From contig NZ_DAMBQF010000001.1 in assembly GCF_032062245.1 (NCBI RefSeq), positions 186,001 to 250,000 of the forward strand: a stretch of 64,000 nucleotides of DNA. Direction: 5' to 3'. The DNA comes from Soonwooa sp032062245. GTDB taxonomy: Bacteria > Bacteroidota > Bacteroidia > Flavobacteriales > Weeksellaceae. Positions within the stretch are counted from its first letter, which is position 1. Each line of letters opens with the position of its first letter. The notes beneath the pieces were generated by a model. That model was not told the origin of the DNA. It worked only from the letters and a program-made list of their open reading frames with translations, and ran no database searches. Below, piece after piece: positions 53,496 to 62,209 of the stretch. A program made the translations under genes and the position numbers.

Positions 53496-54332
53496 TTAAT
53501 AATATTCGAAAGTAATTTTTCCACCATTATCACTTCTTGTACCAGCAACTGGATAATTATCAGTGTTGTAGGTGTATGTCATATCATAAGAAACACTATC
53601 ACCAACCACTTTAATAGTTTTATAGTTGTTTTGAGAAAACATAGCGACAGGCGAAGATGAACCTAACATGAAATTCATAGAAAAAGCTTTAAAAGCTTCA
53701 GGAAAATTTGCAAATGGATTCTTTTTATCATCAAAATTAGACATTAGCATTTCCACTTTCGGGAAAATCGGAACCGTTGAAGTCAATTTAAACGAAGTAA
53801 GATTGGCTCCAGTAAAACCCAATGTACTATCCAAACTTCCCATCTCACTAGTACCATTTTTGAAAGTAGATTTAGCACCAGAAATATTACTTGCTGAATA
53901 TCTAAACTGTGTATCAATATTATAAACCTCAACATCACTAGATTTTGCGACAGCTTTCATAGAAGTTAGCTTTCCTCCAGTGTATACCAAATCATAGGTT
54001 GTATCCATTTGCGACTCGCCCTCTTCTTTTTGAGTTTGCTTTATTTGCGATAACTCTGTTCCGTTATAAACAAGAACATACGTATACTCATTTCCATGAC
54101 TAGATTTGGAATATACTTTTGTAAGCTTATCTGCGTCGTATGTATAAGTGGTTGTTAAAACATCCCCGTCTCCATTCGTATCTTCAATTTTTTTTAGCTT
54201 TTTGACTGATGTATTTGTATTACCATAATTAACCCCTACTAACGAATCCCCAGTTATGTCTCTTGTAGAGTCACAAGAACTTGTGATTAAAAAAGCACCA
54301 ACAACAACTAAAATTTTGAAACTTAATTTCAT
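53496..54332 (-). CDS. Putative lipoprotein of unknown function
   Basis: The 278-residue protein has a lipoprotein signal (ITSSC, cysteine near residue 20). The mature region alternates short beta strands with aspartate- and threonine-rich turns such as TYTYDADKLTKV and YTYNTDNYPVAG, similar to YD-repeat-like or DUF4595-like proteins of Bacteroidota. A calcium or ligand role is not shown. It lies 39 bases after mfd and 3 bases before pth, probably co-transcribed. Confidence 0.75.
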   Translation of the reverse strand: MKLSFKILVVVGAFLITSSCDSTRDITGDSLVGVNYGNTNTSVKKLKKIEDTNGDGDVLTTTYTYDADKLTKVYSKSSHGNEYTYVLVYNGTELSQIKQTQKEEGESQMDTTYDLVYTGGKLTSMKAVAKSSDVEVYNIDTQFRYSASNISGAKSTFKNGTSEMGSLDSTLGFTGANLTSFKLTSTVPIFPKVEMLMSNFDDKKNPFANFPEAFKAFSMNFMLGSSSPVAMFSQNNYKTIKVVGDSVSYDMTYTYNTDNYPVAGTRSDNGGKITFEYY

Positions 54333-54371
54333 CTTTTAAATTTTTACAAAAATACTATATTTCGATTAATC

Positions 54372-57300
54372 CTAACTTGCTAAAATCTTCTGCAATAAAA
54401 CATTAACGGCATCCACATCATTAATATTGTCAATACGCATCATGAGCTGACTTCCTTCCTTGCCGGCTTTCTCCTTTAGCTGCGCTTCTGCTGGATTAAG
54501 TTGAAGATAGGAAATGATCTTTCTAAACTTTTCTGTTTGATAAAACTTATCTTGCGGATTGCTTGGGAAATAACCTAAAAAGACTCGATTTTTCATAACA
54601 ATTTTATCAAAACCAATATCAGCCGCAAGCCATTTTAGACTAACACTTTTTAATAAATTAATCGCTTCTTTTGGTAACGCACCAAATCTATCAACCAATT
54701 CATTTTCAAATTTTTGCAAGTCTTTTTCATTATCGATATCCGCCAATTTTTGATACAACAAAAGTCGCTCTTCTGTACTCGACACATAATCGTCTGGTAA
54801 CATCAAATCCAAATCGGTTTCAACATTAACTTCTTTGGTAGATTTAATTAATTTTTGACGCTCTTCTTCATTATCAAACAATTTCTCAAATTCTTCATCA
54901 TCTTTTAATTCTTCCAAAGCTTCTTGCATAATTTTTTGATAAGCTTCAAAACCCATTTCGTTGATGAAACCGCTTTGCTCACCACCCAACAAATCTCCGG
55001 CACCACGAATTTCTAAATCCTTCATCGCTATTTGGAATCCACTTCCCAAATCTGAAAACTGTTCAATTGCTTCAAGACGTTTTCTAGCATCGGAAGTCAT
55101 CATATCCATAGGCGGCGTTAGAAGGTAACAAAAAGCTTTTCTGTTACTACGACCAACACGACCACGCATTTGGTGCAAATCAGCCATCCCAAATCGGTGC
55201 GCATCGTTAATGAAAATCGTATTCGCATTAGGCACGTCTACTCCACTTTCGACAATGGTTGTCGACACCAAAACATCATATTTGCCTTCCATAAAGTCGA
55301 GGACATTTTCTTCAAGCTTTTTGCCATCCATTTGTCCATGTCCAGTAATTACTCGAGCATCTGGAACCAATCTTTGGATTAGCCCCGCAATGTCTTTAAG
55401 GTTTTCAATTCTATTATTAATAAAATAAACCTGGCCACCACGTTGTAACTCGTAAGAAACCGCATCTCGAATCAATTCTTCATCAAAACCGATTAACTGT
55501 GTATCAACAGGTTGACGATTAGGCGGTGGTGTTTTAATAACCGATAAATCACGAGCGGCCATCAACGAAAACTGTAAAGTTCTCGGAATCGGCGTCGCTG
55601 TCAAAGTCAACGTATCGATATCACTTTTCAGGGTTTTAAGTTTATCTTTTACAGAAACCCCGAACTTGTGCTCTTCATCAATAATTAAAAGTCCCAAATC
55701 TTTGAATTTAACATTTTTGCTAACCAATTGGTGTGTACCAATGACAATATCAATTTTGCCTTCTTCAAGTCCTTGTATGGTTTCTGATTTTTGTTTTGCA
55801 GTACGGAATCTATTGAGATACGACACATTAACTGGAAAGTCTTTAAGCCTTTCTTTAAAGCTCCGATAATGTTGAAATGCCAAAATTGTAGTCGGCACCA
55901 AAATCGCAACTTGCTTCCCATCAGTAGCTGCCTTAAAGGCAGCACGGATTGCAACCTCCGTCTTACCGAATCCAACGTCACCACAAATCAAACGATCCAT
56001 CACCGTTTCGGCTTCCATATCATGTTTAACATCAATAGTTGCTTTCTCTTGATCTGGCGTATCTTCGTACAAGAAACTCGCTTCCAATTCATTTTGTAAA
56101 TAAGAATCTGGTGAAAAAGCAAATCCTCGCGCCATTTTTCGTTGGGCATATAGTTTAATCAAATCAAATGCAATCTGTTTAACTTTAGCTTTAGTTTTCT
56201 GTTTTAAAGTCTTCCAAGCAGGAGAACCTAACTTGCTTAAAACGATCTCGCGACCATCTGGTCCATTATATTTCGAAATTTTATGAAGCGAATGAATACT
56301 CACATAAAGCAAGTCGCCATTCTTATAACTTAGCTTAAAACATTCCTGAACTTTGCCATCATTAGTAACTTTTACAAGTCCCATAAATTTCCCAATTCCG
56401 TGGTCAATATGGGTAATGTAATCACCAATTTTCAAAGATGTTAAATCCTTGAGTGTCAGCTGTTCACTTTTAGCGAATGAATTCTTTGCTTTAAAACGTT
56501 GGTAACGATCAAAAATCTGATGATCTGTGTAGACTGAAATTTTATTCTTGCTGTCGACAAAACCTTCATGAAGCTCTGACAAAAATCCTTTGTAAGGCAC
56601 TTCTTCTTCCAGTTCTCCAAAAATAGATTCTAGCCTTTCTTTTTGTTTTTCTGTTGAAAAGGAAATCCAAGTATCATAACCTTCTGCTTGTTTCTCCATT
56701 AAATCTTCAATCAAAAGCTCAAAGTTTTTATGGAAAGAAGGTTGCTGTGTTTGGAAAGCATCAACTTGATGAAATTTAATATCATCTAATTTGAGTGTAT
56801 CCAAAGTAAAATCAACTAAAACCCTATCCTTCAAAGAATTAACAAAATCATCTTCCGAAACAAAAAGCTCCTTTGGACTTTGATGTTTGATATCTTTATT
56901 AAGACTTTCAAATTTTGTTTCTGCTTTTTCGTAAAAATTCTTAACCTGAATAAATGACATAAAAGCATTCTTCGCTAAAACAAAACAATCTTTTGGCAAC
57001 AATTCGAACAACGAAACCTTACTTCCAGTAACGCTATAATTCATGTTCGAAACCAATTGAAAATCCGTTACTTTTCCAACAGAAAGTTGCGTTTCGATAT
57101 CAAACGTTTTTATGCTTTCAACTTCATTTCCAAAAAATGTTATTCTGAATGGTTTTTCGTTCGCAAATGAAAATACGTCGACAATTCCACCACGAATAGA
57201 AAATTCGCCAGGCTCAGACACAAAATCAGTTTGGTTAAATTGATAATGATTTAATAATTCATCAACAAAATCAAAATCCAATTGATCACCAACTTTGATG

Positions 57301-57740
57301 TGATGTGAAATCGCTTTAAAATCTTCCTTCTTCAAAACCTTCTCCGACAGCGCGCCAGCATAAGCCACAATTATTTTAGCTTTTTTACTGGAATTCAACT
57401 TATTAAGAACCTCTGTTCGAAGTACAAGATTGGCATTTTGCGTCTTTTCTATTTGGTAAGGATCAAGATGCGTTGCTGGAAAATACAGAACATTTTCTTT
57501 CCCAACAAGATCTTCTATTTCCGCATTCGCATACAAAGCCTCTTCTTTATCATTAAAAATAAAAAGAATGCTTTTCTTCTGAGTAACAAACAGTTCCGCA
57601 GCAAAAATAGAAGCAGACGATCCCGCCGAACCTTTCACAGAAATATGTTGATATTGCTCCAAAGCCTCGAAAATGGATTTCCCAAATTCGTTTTTCAAAA
57701 GGTCTGGAAGAAGATATTGTTGAATGGTTTTTAGTGACAT
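54372..57740 (-). CDS. mfd: Transcription-repair coupling factor Mfd
   Basis: Mfd removes RNA polymerase stalled at DNA lesions and recruits UvrA. The 1122-residue length is usual. The N-terminal UvrB-like region has DLDPYQIEKTQNA-like and EPGEFSIRGGIVDVF motifs; the polymerase-binding module includes GDYITHIDHGIGKF; the helicase core has Walker A GDVGFGKTEVA (about residue 588), DEEH, LTATPIPRTL and MRGRVGRS. The TRCF C-terminal domain ends the protein. It has its own promoter region with a strong hairpin in the leader. Confidence 0.97.
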   Translation of the reverse strand: MSLKTIQQYLLPDLLKNEFGKSIFEALEQYQHISVKGSAGSSASIFAAELFVTQKKSILFIFNDKEEALYANAEIEDLVGKENVLYFPATHLDPYQIEKTQNANLVLRTEVLNKLNSSKKAKIIVAYAGALSEKVLKKEDFKAISHHIKVGDQLDFDFVDELLNHYQFNQTDFVSEPGEFSIRGGIVDVFSFANEKPFRITFFGNEVESIKTFDIETQLSVGKVTDFQLVSNMNYSVTGSKVSLFELLPKDCFVLAKNAFMSFIQVKNFYEKAETKFESLNKDIKHQSPKELFVSEDDFVNSLKDRVLVDFTLDTLKLDDIKFHQVDAFQTQQPSFHKNFELLIEDLMEKQAEGYDTWISFSTEKQKERLESIFGELEEEVPYKGFLSELHEGFVDSKNKISVYTDHQIFDRYQRFKAKNSFAKSEQLTLKDLTSLKIGDYITHIDHGIGKFMGLVKVTNDGKVQECFKLSYKNGDLLYVSIHSLHKISKYNGPDGREIVLSKLGSPAWKTLKQKTKAKVKQIAFDLIKLYAQRKMARGFAFSPDSYLQNELEASFLYEDTPDQEKATIDVKHDMEAETVMDRLICGDVGFGKTEVAIRAAFKAATDGKQVAILVPTTILAFQHYRSFKERLKDFPVNVSYLNRFRTAKQKSETIQGLEEGKIDIVIGTHQLVSKNVKFKDLGLLIIDEEHKFGVSVKDKLKTLKSDIDTLTLTATPIPRTLQFSLMAARDLSVIKTPPPNRQPVDTQLIGFDEELIRDAVSYELQRGGQVYFINNRIENLKDIAGLIQRLVPDARVITGHGQMDGKKLEENVLDFMEGKYDVLVSTTIVESGVDVPNANTIFINDAHRFGMADLHQMRGRVGRSNRKAFCYLLTPPMDMMTSDARKRLEAIEQFSDLGSGFQIAMKDLEIRGAGDLLGGEQSGFINEMGFEAYQKIMQEALEELKDDEEFEKLFDNEEERQKLIKSTKEVNVETDLDLMLPDDYVSSTEERLLLYQKLADIDNEKDLQKFENELVDRFGALPKEAINLLKSVSLKWLAADIGFDKIVMKNRVFLGYFPSNPQDKFYQTEKFRKIISYLQLNPAEAQLKEKAGKEGSQLMMRIDNINDVDAVNVLLQKILAS

Positions 57741-57766
57741 AAATTCTAAAGTCTATAAACGACATA

Positions 57767-57793
57767 ACGATTCCGAAAGTTTTCCGGAATCGT
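57767..57793 (-). repeat. 9-bp hairpin in the mfd leader
   Basis: ACGATTCCG and CGGAATCGT form a perfect stem with a 9-base loop, between the -7 box at 57804 and the mfd ATG. No U run follows on the minus strand, so it is not an obvious terminator. It may be an RNA structure or operator. Confidence 0.7.
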
Positions 57794-57803
57794 ATTTATT
57801 ATG

Positions 57804-57811
57804 CAAATATA
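57804..57811 (-). promoter_or_regulatory. -7 box (TATATTTG) upstream of mfd
   Basis: The minus strand reads TATATTTG, an exact consensus match, 63 bases before the mfd ATG. No suitably spaced TTG is seen. Confidence 0.55.
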
Positions 57812-57860
57812 AGAAATCTGAAATTTTCATATCTTAGCTTTCTAAAAATTCGATGCAAGC

Positions 57861-58247
57861 ATGCTAAAAACGTTACGGTTTTTCAGTTACATAATGATCG
57901 TTGTTTCTCTTATTATTTCTTGTAAGAGCAGTGATGATTCTGATCTTTTTCGTGCTTATGTTGAAGGAAAGGTTATACCTGGACCAAATAGCGCAGAAGA
58001 TTTTATGATCTCACCAATCCATTTAATAAGCAACAACAGAATTATCGGAGAAACTTTTCCGAAAGAAAATGGACAATTTGTTATAGCTGGTCCATACGCA
58101 TCAGGAGATTACAAACTTCAATTCAAATCAAAAATTAAAACTTTTTCTAACAGCAATACTAATTGCAAAATAGCCTCAGATTCAGTCAGTATTATTATAC
58201 CATCTGGTGTGACTTATTTAGTTTTTAATGAAATAAAATTTAAATAA
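57861..58247 (+). CDS. Small lipoprotein of unknown function
   Basis: The 128-residue protein has a lipobox LIISC (cysteine at residue 21) followed by KSSDDSD, suggesting outer-membrane or surface location. The mature part looks like a single beta-sandwich with VEGKVIPGPNS and GQFVIAGPYASGDYKL, reminiscent of carboxypeptidase-regulatory-like folds but not a firm match. Its stop shares one base with the next start codon, so the two products may work together. Confidence 0.7.
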   Translation: MLKTLRFFSYIMIVVSLIISCKSSDDSDLFRAYVEGKVIPGPNSAEDFMISPIHLISNNRIIGETFPKENGQFVIAGPYASGDYKLQFKSKIKTFSNSNTNCKIASDSVSIIIPSGVTYLVFNEIKFK

Positions 58248-58867
58248 TGTCAAGACTTGCACTACTTCTCATAGTTATCCCTACACTTGTTTTATCACAA
58301 TCGAGAAAAAAGAAAGCCTTGCTTGAAGAAATGTCGTTTTCGATCGAACCAAACGTTCGCGTTATGAAGGCTATCGGAGATAACTCGATGAATAAAGCGC
58401 TTTCTCCATTTGTTGGTTTTGGTCTTGGAGGAATTCTGTATGTTTATAAAAACTTTGGACTAACAGCGGAATACAATTATATGACTGCAAATCTCAATCA
58501 AGATAACCAAGGCGGTCTTTTTGGTTATATGTCTGCTGCGACCATGCACAATGTAGAATTTTCAGGACTTTACAAACACAACATTAGCGAAGCTGTCGAC
58601 CTTGAAGGCCTTGCAGGTGCTAGTATCTATAGAGTTTCCTCAAAGTTCATCGACAAAGGAGGAAAATTTAATGAAGGAAATTCTGGTTTTCATATTGGAG
58701 GCAAAATTCTTTACACATTGGATCGTGAAGGCGTTCAACAAGTTGTTTTTGGAACAAAACTCAATTATTATACAGCCAGTATTAGAAATCAAAATCCGGA
58801 CATCGAAAAATTCTACTCTAAAGCTTGGTTTCTAAATTTCAGCGCTGCTTACCGAATTAACTTTTAA
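58247..58867 (+). CDS. Outer-membrane beta-barrel protein
   Basis: The 206-residue protein has a signal peptide (ALLLIVIPTLVLS) and alternating strands such as FSIEPNVRVM, FGLTAEYNYM, MHNVEFSGLYKHN and the C-terminal AWFLNFSAAYRINF with a terminal phenylalanine, as in small eight-stranded porin/OmpX-like barrels. It overlaps the preceding lipoprotein gene by one base. Function unknown. Confidence 0.78.
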   Translation: MSRLALLLIVIPTLVLSQSRKKKALLEEMSFSIEPNVRVMKAIGDNSMNKALSPFVGFGLGGILYVYKNFGLTAEYNYMTANLNQDNQGGLFGYMSAATMHNVEFSGLYKHNISEAVDLEGLAGASIYRVSSKFIDKGGKFNEGNSGFHIGGKILYTLDREGVQQVVFGTKLNYYTASIRNQNPDIEKFYSKAWFLNFSAAYRINF

Positions 58868-58981
58868 GTTTCATTTTAATGTTTTTTTAATCTTTGATAA
58901 ATTATAGTTAAATATTTCAAATTCGTTTTAGCGAATGAAATTTTACTATACTTTTACCACAGAATTCACAAAGCAAACAAA

Positions 58982-59272
58982 ATGAAAAATATCCTAACAG
59001 TATTAACTTTAAGTTTAGGTTTAGGAATTGCGAGTGCGCAAAGCACCCAGCCTTCTACATCTAAAACAACACCTGTCAAACCAGTTACTACAACGGTAAA
59101 AAAAACAGAGTTGAAAGAAGTTAAATCCTCAACAGGTAAAGCTGTTGTGACAGATACGAAGACAACATCTGTAAAGCTTAAAAAAGACGGCACACCTGAC
59201 AAGCGTTACAAGCAAAATCAGCATCTTAAAAAAGATGGTACGCCAGACAAGCGTTACAAACAGAATAAATAA
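58982..59272 (+). CDS. Small secreted protein with KKDGTPDKRYK repeats
   Basis: The 96-residue protein has a signal peptide (MKNILTVLTLSLGLG, cleavage after ASA), a threonine/valine/lysine-rich middle, and two 15-residue copies of LKKDGTPDKRYKQN, 16 residues apart, at the C-terminus. The DNA of the two units differs at several third codon positions, so the protein repeat seems selected. The mature protein is very basic. No known domain is recognised; short repeats of this sort are seen in other Chryseobacterium-like genomes. Confidence 0.75.
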   Translation: MKNILTVLTLSLGLGIASAQSTQPSTSKTTPVKPVTTTVKKTELKEVKSSTGKAVVTDTKTTSVKLKKDGTPDKRYKQNQHLKKDGTPDKRYKQNK

Positions 59273-59299
59273 TTTTTCATAACTTTTATTTTTAGCGTG

Positions 59300-59336
59300 A
59301 ACCTTGTTTCAGATTTTTCTGAAGCGAGGTTTTTTA
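59300..59336 (+). terminator. Terminator after the repeat protein gene
   Basis: AACCTTGTTTCAG pairs with CTGAAGCGAGGTT (one G-U and one mismatch) around an A/T loop, followed by six T. It is 27 bases past the stop codon. Confidence 0.8.
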
Positions 59337-59375
59337 TTGCATAATATTTGCTAGACTTTACAAAATCACAATATT

Positions 59376-59723
59376 ATGACATTCGACTATCCAATGACAA
59401 CACTTAGCGAACTTATGGCACAACTTGCCCAAAATGGCATTAACAAAGAAGTTCGCATGAATGATGATAAAGTATTTGAATTGCAAGGCGCAGGGAAAAT
59501 CTACAATAAACCTGACGAATTATTAATTATTCGTGCCTACAGATTCGAAGGAGAAAGCAATCCTTCCGATAGCGCCGCTTTGTATGTTATGAAAGACAAA
59601 GATGGTGAAATAGCTTACCTTATCGAAACTTATGGCGCCGAAAGTAATTATGACGGACCAGAATTTGATGATTTTCTAAAGGCGATTCCGTTTGATGAAG
59701 ATTCACAATTTAAACTGTCGTAA
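59376..59723 (+). CDS. Small cytoplasmic protein of unknown function
   Basis: The 115-residue acidic protein has no signal or membrane span. The region AYRFEGESNPSDSAALYVM followed by a short strand pair resembles small flavobacterial proteins often labelled phosphoribosylpyrophosphate synthetase, a label which does not fit because no PRPP-binding or ATP-binding motif is present. The start is ATG 59376, with a second ATG at codon 7. A hairpin terminator follows directly. Confidence 0.7.
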   Translation: MTFDYPMTTLSELMAQLAQNGINKEVRMNDDKVFELQGAGKIYNKPDELLIIRAYRFEGESNPSDSAALYVMKDKDGEIAYLIETYGAESNYDGPEFDDFLKAIPFDEDSQFKLS

Positions 59724-59724
59724 T

Positions 59725-59757
59725 AAAAAAGGTGCTCAATAATTGAGCGCCTTTTTT
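59725..59757. terminator. Bidirectional terminator between convergent genes
   Basis: AAAAAAGGTGCTCAAT pairs with ATTGAGCGCCTTTTTT (one G-U) around a two-base loop. The A and T runs suit both strands; it lies between the 115-residue gene and the convergent DUF2797 gene. Confidence 0.9.
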
Positions 59758-60550
59758 ACTTTATCTCAAGCTCTATCACATAACCTTCGTGTCCACGAAC
59801 ATTGATGAAATAGTCACCTTCGAATTGTAGATATTGTCCTTTAATACCCTTAAGTATTCCAGTGAATTCTGGTTGCTTATCCAAAGTGAAAACATTGACT
59901 TTTCCTGGCGCTGTGTATGGATAATCTAGTTTTACAATATTTTCTTCATCGCTTGCAAACTGCTTAAAATCCTTCGGAAAATACTCCGAAATTTTATCAC
60001 GAAATTCTTTTAAATCCAAATCAGATTCAAGTTCCGACATTAACATTTTTTTATAGTTGGTTTTGTCTGCGATATGTTGTTTTAGTTCGACCTCGATCAT
60101 TCCCGCTTCATAACGATTTTCGGTTCTCGCAATTGGCAAAGCAAAAGTTGCACCTTGATCAATCCAACGTGTTGGCACTTGCGTCTCACGCGTCACACCG
60201 ACTTTAACGTCGCCCGTGTACGAAAGATACACGACATGAGGAACTAACTGAATAGATTTTTCAACCTCTAAATCGCGCTCTGCAATACCAAGATGTGCTG
60301 TTGACAACTCTGGACGAATGATGGTGTCGCTCGCATATGGGCTTTCGAAAAAGCATTTCTTACAAAATCCCATTCTGTAGATTTTCTCATCACTGCCGCA
60401 ATTTACACATTGATAACCGATATGTTTGATGCGAAGTTCTTTTCCGAAAATTTGATTCATCGAAATCAAATCATCATTTAGATTTAAAAAATATTGAATA
60501 GGTTCTGCCAATTGCGAACTCATCTTTAGAATTTGTCCAGAAAATATCAT
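59756..60550 (-). CDS. DUF2797 protein with zinc ribbon
   Basis: The 264-residue protein matches the DUF2797 family in length and in a four-cysteine zinc ribbon (C48-x2-C51 and C63-x2-C66 in CVNCG and CKKC). The central part has VYLSYTGDVKVGVTRE, RWIDQGA and the later GILKGIKGQYLQFE with a terminal beta domain. The biochemical role is unknown to me; the GIY-YIG-like TGDVKVGVTR strand pair could indicate nucleic-acid contact, which is speculative. It is convergent with the preceding gene. Confidence 0.88.
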   Translation of the reverse strand: MIFSGQILKMSSQLAEPIQYFLNLNDDLISMNQIFGKELRIKHIGYQCVNCGSDEKIYRMGFCKKCFFESPYASDTIIRPELSTAHLGIAERDLEVEKSIQLVPHVVYLSYTGDVKVGVTRETQVPTRWIDQGATFALPIARTENRYEAGMIEVELKQHIADKTNYKKMLMSELESDLDLKEFRDKISEYFPKDFKQFASDEENIVKLDYPYTAPGKVNVFTLDKQPEFTGILKGIKGQYLQFEGDYFINVRGHEGYVIELEIK

Positions 60551-60663
60551 CTCAAAAATTTAAGACTATAAAATTAGTCTTTTCTATTGTATCATTATTA
60601 AAATATGTGCGAAAAACTGCAACTTGTTACAAAAGCTTTTTATTAAAAATCTCTTTATTTTAT

Positions 60664-60671
60664 TACATTTG
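60664..60671 (+). promoter_or_regulatory. -7 box (TACATTTG) upstream of the epimerase gene
   Basis: TACATTTG matches TAnnTTTG and is 20 bases before the ATG at 60692. Confidence 0.55.
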
Positions 60672-60691
60672 CGAATCAAGAAAACACAAGT

Positions 60692-61717
60692 ATGCAATAT
60701 CTGGTTACAGGTGGCTCGGGCTTTATCGGCTCTCACCTTGTCGAACATCTTCTCAAAAATGGACATTCTGTCATTAACATCGATAATTTTGATGATTTTT
60801 ACGATTATAAAATCAAAATTGAAAACACTTTAGACAGTATTGGACTTTCTCCAGATTTTAGTTTTAAAACAAAAGAAGAAGATATTGCAAAACTTGAAAG
60901 CTTGACTAAAAGCGACAAGTATCAACTTTACTATCAAGACATTCGAGATTTAGATGGTTTAGAAAAAATTTTTGATAATCATAAAATTGATTTAGTAATT
61001 CACTTGGCGGCTTTGGCAGGTGTTAGACCTTCTATTGAAAGACCTTTGGACTACGAATCTGTCAACATCCGTGGCACAATGAACCTTTGGGAACTTTGCA
61101 AAAAACACAATATTAAAAAGTTTGTTTGTGCATCTTCTTCAAGTGTTTATGGTAATAATGAGAAAGTTCCGTTTTCTGAAACTGACAATGTTGACAGACC
61201 GATTTCGCCTTACGCTGCTACTAAAAAATGTGGTGAAATAATGGGACACGTTTATCATCATCTTTATAGTATAGATATGATACAGTTGCGTTTCTTCACG
61301 GTTTATGGTCCGAAACAGCGTCCAGACTTGGCAATTCATAAATTCACGAAATTAATTTCTGAAGAAAAAGAACTTCCTTTCTATGGCGATGGCAGCACGG
61401 CGAGAGATTATACCTTTATTGATGATATTATTGATGGCATCCTGAAATCAATCAATTATCTTGAAAAGCATGACAACGTCTACGAAATCTTGAATCTTGG
61501 CGAAAGCGAAGTCATCAACCTCAACGAAATGCTATCAACCATAGAAACAGAAATGTCACAAAAAGCACATCTCAAAAAACTGCCAATGCAACCTGGCGAT
61601 GTGACAAAAACGAATGCTGATATTACAAAAGCTATGACAATAATTGATTATAAACCAACGACCAACTTCCAAAATGGCATAAAAAAATTTGTGGAATGGT
61701 TTTTGAGAAAAGCTTAG
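60692..61717 (+). CDS. UDP-glucuronate 4-epimerase-like NAD-dependent epimerase
   Basis: The 341-residue extended short-chain dehydrogenase starts YLVTGGSGFIGSHLVEHLL, has HLAALAGVRPSIE (the VRPS pattern is typical of uronate epimerases), ASSSSVYGNN, the YAATKK active site and FFTVYGPKQRPD with RP as in UDP-glucuronate 4-epimerases. It would turn the product of ugd into UDP-galacturonate. It is about 10 kb from the polysaccharide locus but probably serves it or another envelope glycan. It stands alone with its own promoter. Confidence 0.88.
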   Translation: MQYLVTGGSGFIGSHLVEHLLKNGHSVINIDNFDDFYDYKIKIENTLDSIGLSPDFSFKTKEEDIAKLESLTKSDKYQLYYQDIRDLDGLEKIFDNHKIDLVIHLAALAGVRPSIERPLDYESVNIRGTMNLWELCKKHNIKKFVCASSSSVYGNNEKVPFSETDNVDRPISPYAATKKCGEIMGHVYHHLYSIDMIQLRFFTVYGPKQRPDLAIHKFTKLISEEKELPFYGDGSTARDYTFIDDIIDGILKSINYLEKHDNVYEILNLGESEVINLNEMLSTIETEMSQKAHLKKLPMQPGDVTKTNADITKAMTIIDYKPTTNFQNGIKKFVEWFLRKA

Positions 61718-61763
61718 CAAGTCTCGCGAAACAATATTAAATACAGCACTTCGCAAGCTTTTT
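61708..61763 (+). terminator. Possible terminator overlapping the epimerase stop codon
   Basis: AAAAGCTT plus GCGAA pair with TTCGC plus AAGCTTTT, with a 10-base bulge on the 5' side, and the 3' arm runs into T-rich sequence. The bulge makes this less certain than the other terminators. Confidence 0.4.
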
Positions 61764-61779
61764 ATTAAATTAAACTTAA

Positions 61780-61810
61780 AAATAAATTTAAAAAGTTTTT
61801 AAATTTATTT
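61780..61810. repeat. Perfect 15-bp A/T-only inverted repeat
   Basis: AAATAAATTTAAAAA and its exact complement flank a single G. It sits in the intergenic gap before the DUF2795 gene, about 40 bases upstream of its -7 box. It could be an operator, a DNA-bending site, or part of a terminator. Confidence 0.75.
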
Positions 61811-61851
61811 GAAAATTGAGAATAAAACTTATATTATATAACCTATTTTTT

Positions 61852-61859
61852 TACTTTTG
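61852..61859 (+). promoter_or_regulatory. -7 box (TACTTTTG) upstream of the DUF2795 gene
   Basis: TACTTTTG is an exact consensus match, 14 bases before the ATG at 61874, so the leader would be very short. Confidence 0.6.
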
Positions 61860-61873
61860 CAAAAAATTAAATT

Positions 61874-62095
61874 ATGTACTGGACTTTAGAATTAGCTTCA
61901 TATCTGAGCGACGCACCTTGGCCAATGACTAAGGCAGAACTTATCGACTATGCCATCAGAACTGGTGCGCCAATGGAAGTTGTAGAAAACTTACAAGCCA
62001 TCGAAGACGAAGGTGAAGTCTACGAAAGCATCGAAGAAGTATGGTCTGACTATCCGTCTGACGAAGACTTCTTGTGGAACGAAGACGAATATTAA
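61874..62095 (+). CDS. DUF2795 protein
   Basis: The 73-residue very acidic protein contains the DUF2795 pattern: ELASYLSDAPWPMTKAELIDYAIRTGAP in outline, followed by VVENLQAIEDEGEVYESIEE. It has no signal peptide. The family is widespread and small, and its role is unknown to me; the helix-turn-helix-like layout is not proof of DNA binding. It lies 114 bases before secA on the same strand. Confidence 0.85.
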   Translation: MYWTLELASYLSDAPWPMTKAELIDYAIRTGAPMEVVENLQAIEDEGEVYESIEEVWSDYPSDEDFLWNEDEY

Positions 62096-62107
62096 TATTA
62101 TAATAAT

Positions 62108-62130
62108 GCCTTTGGACAACCTCCAAAGGC
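62108..62130 (+). terminator. Hairpin between DUF2795 gene and secA
   Basis: GCCTTTGGA and TCCAAAGGC form a perfect 9-bp stem with a 5-base loop, followed by TTCACTG rather than a clean T run. It may be a weak terminator or a structured secA leader. Confidence 0.55.
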
Positions 62131-62209
62131 TTCACTGAATTATTAACGAAGAAGACATATGGTTTTCTTCAAAACTAAGGATGATTCCTGACGAAAAAAT
62201 CAATAGATA

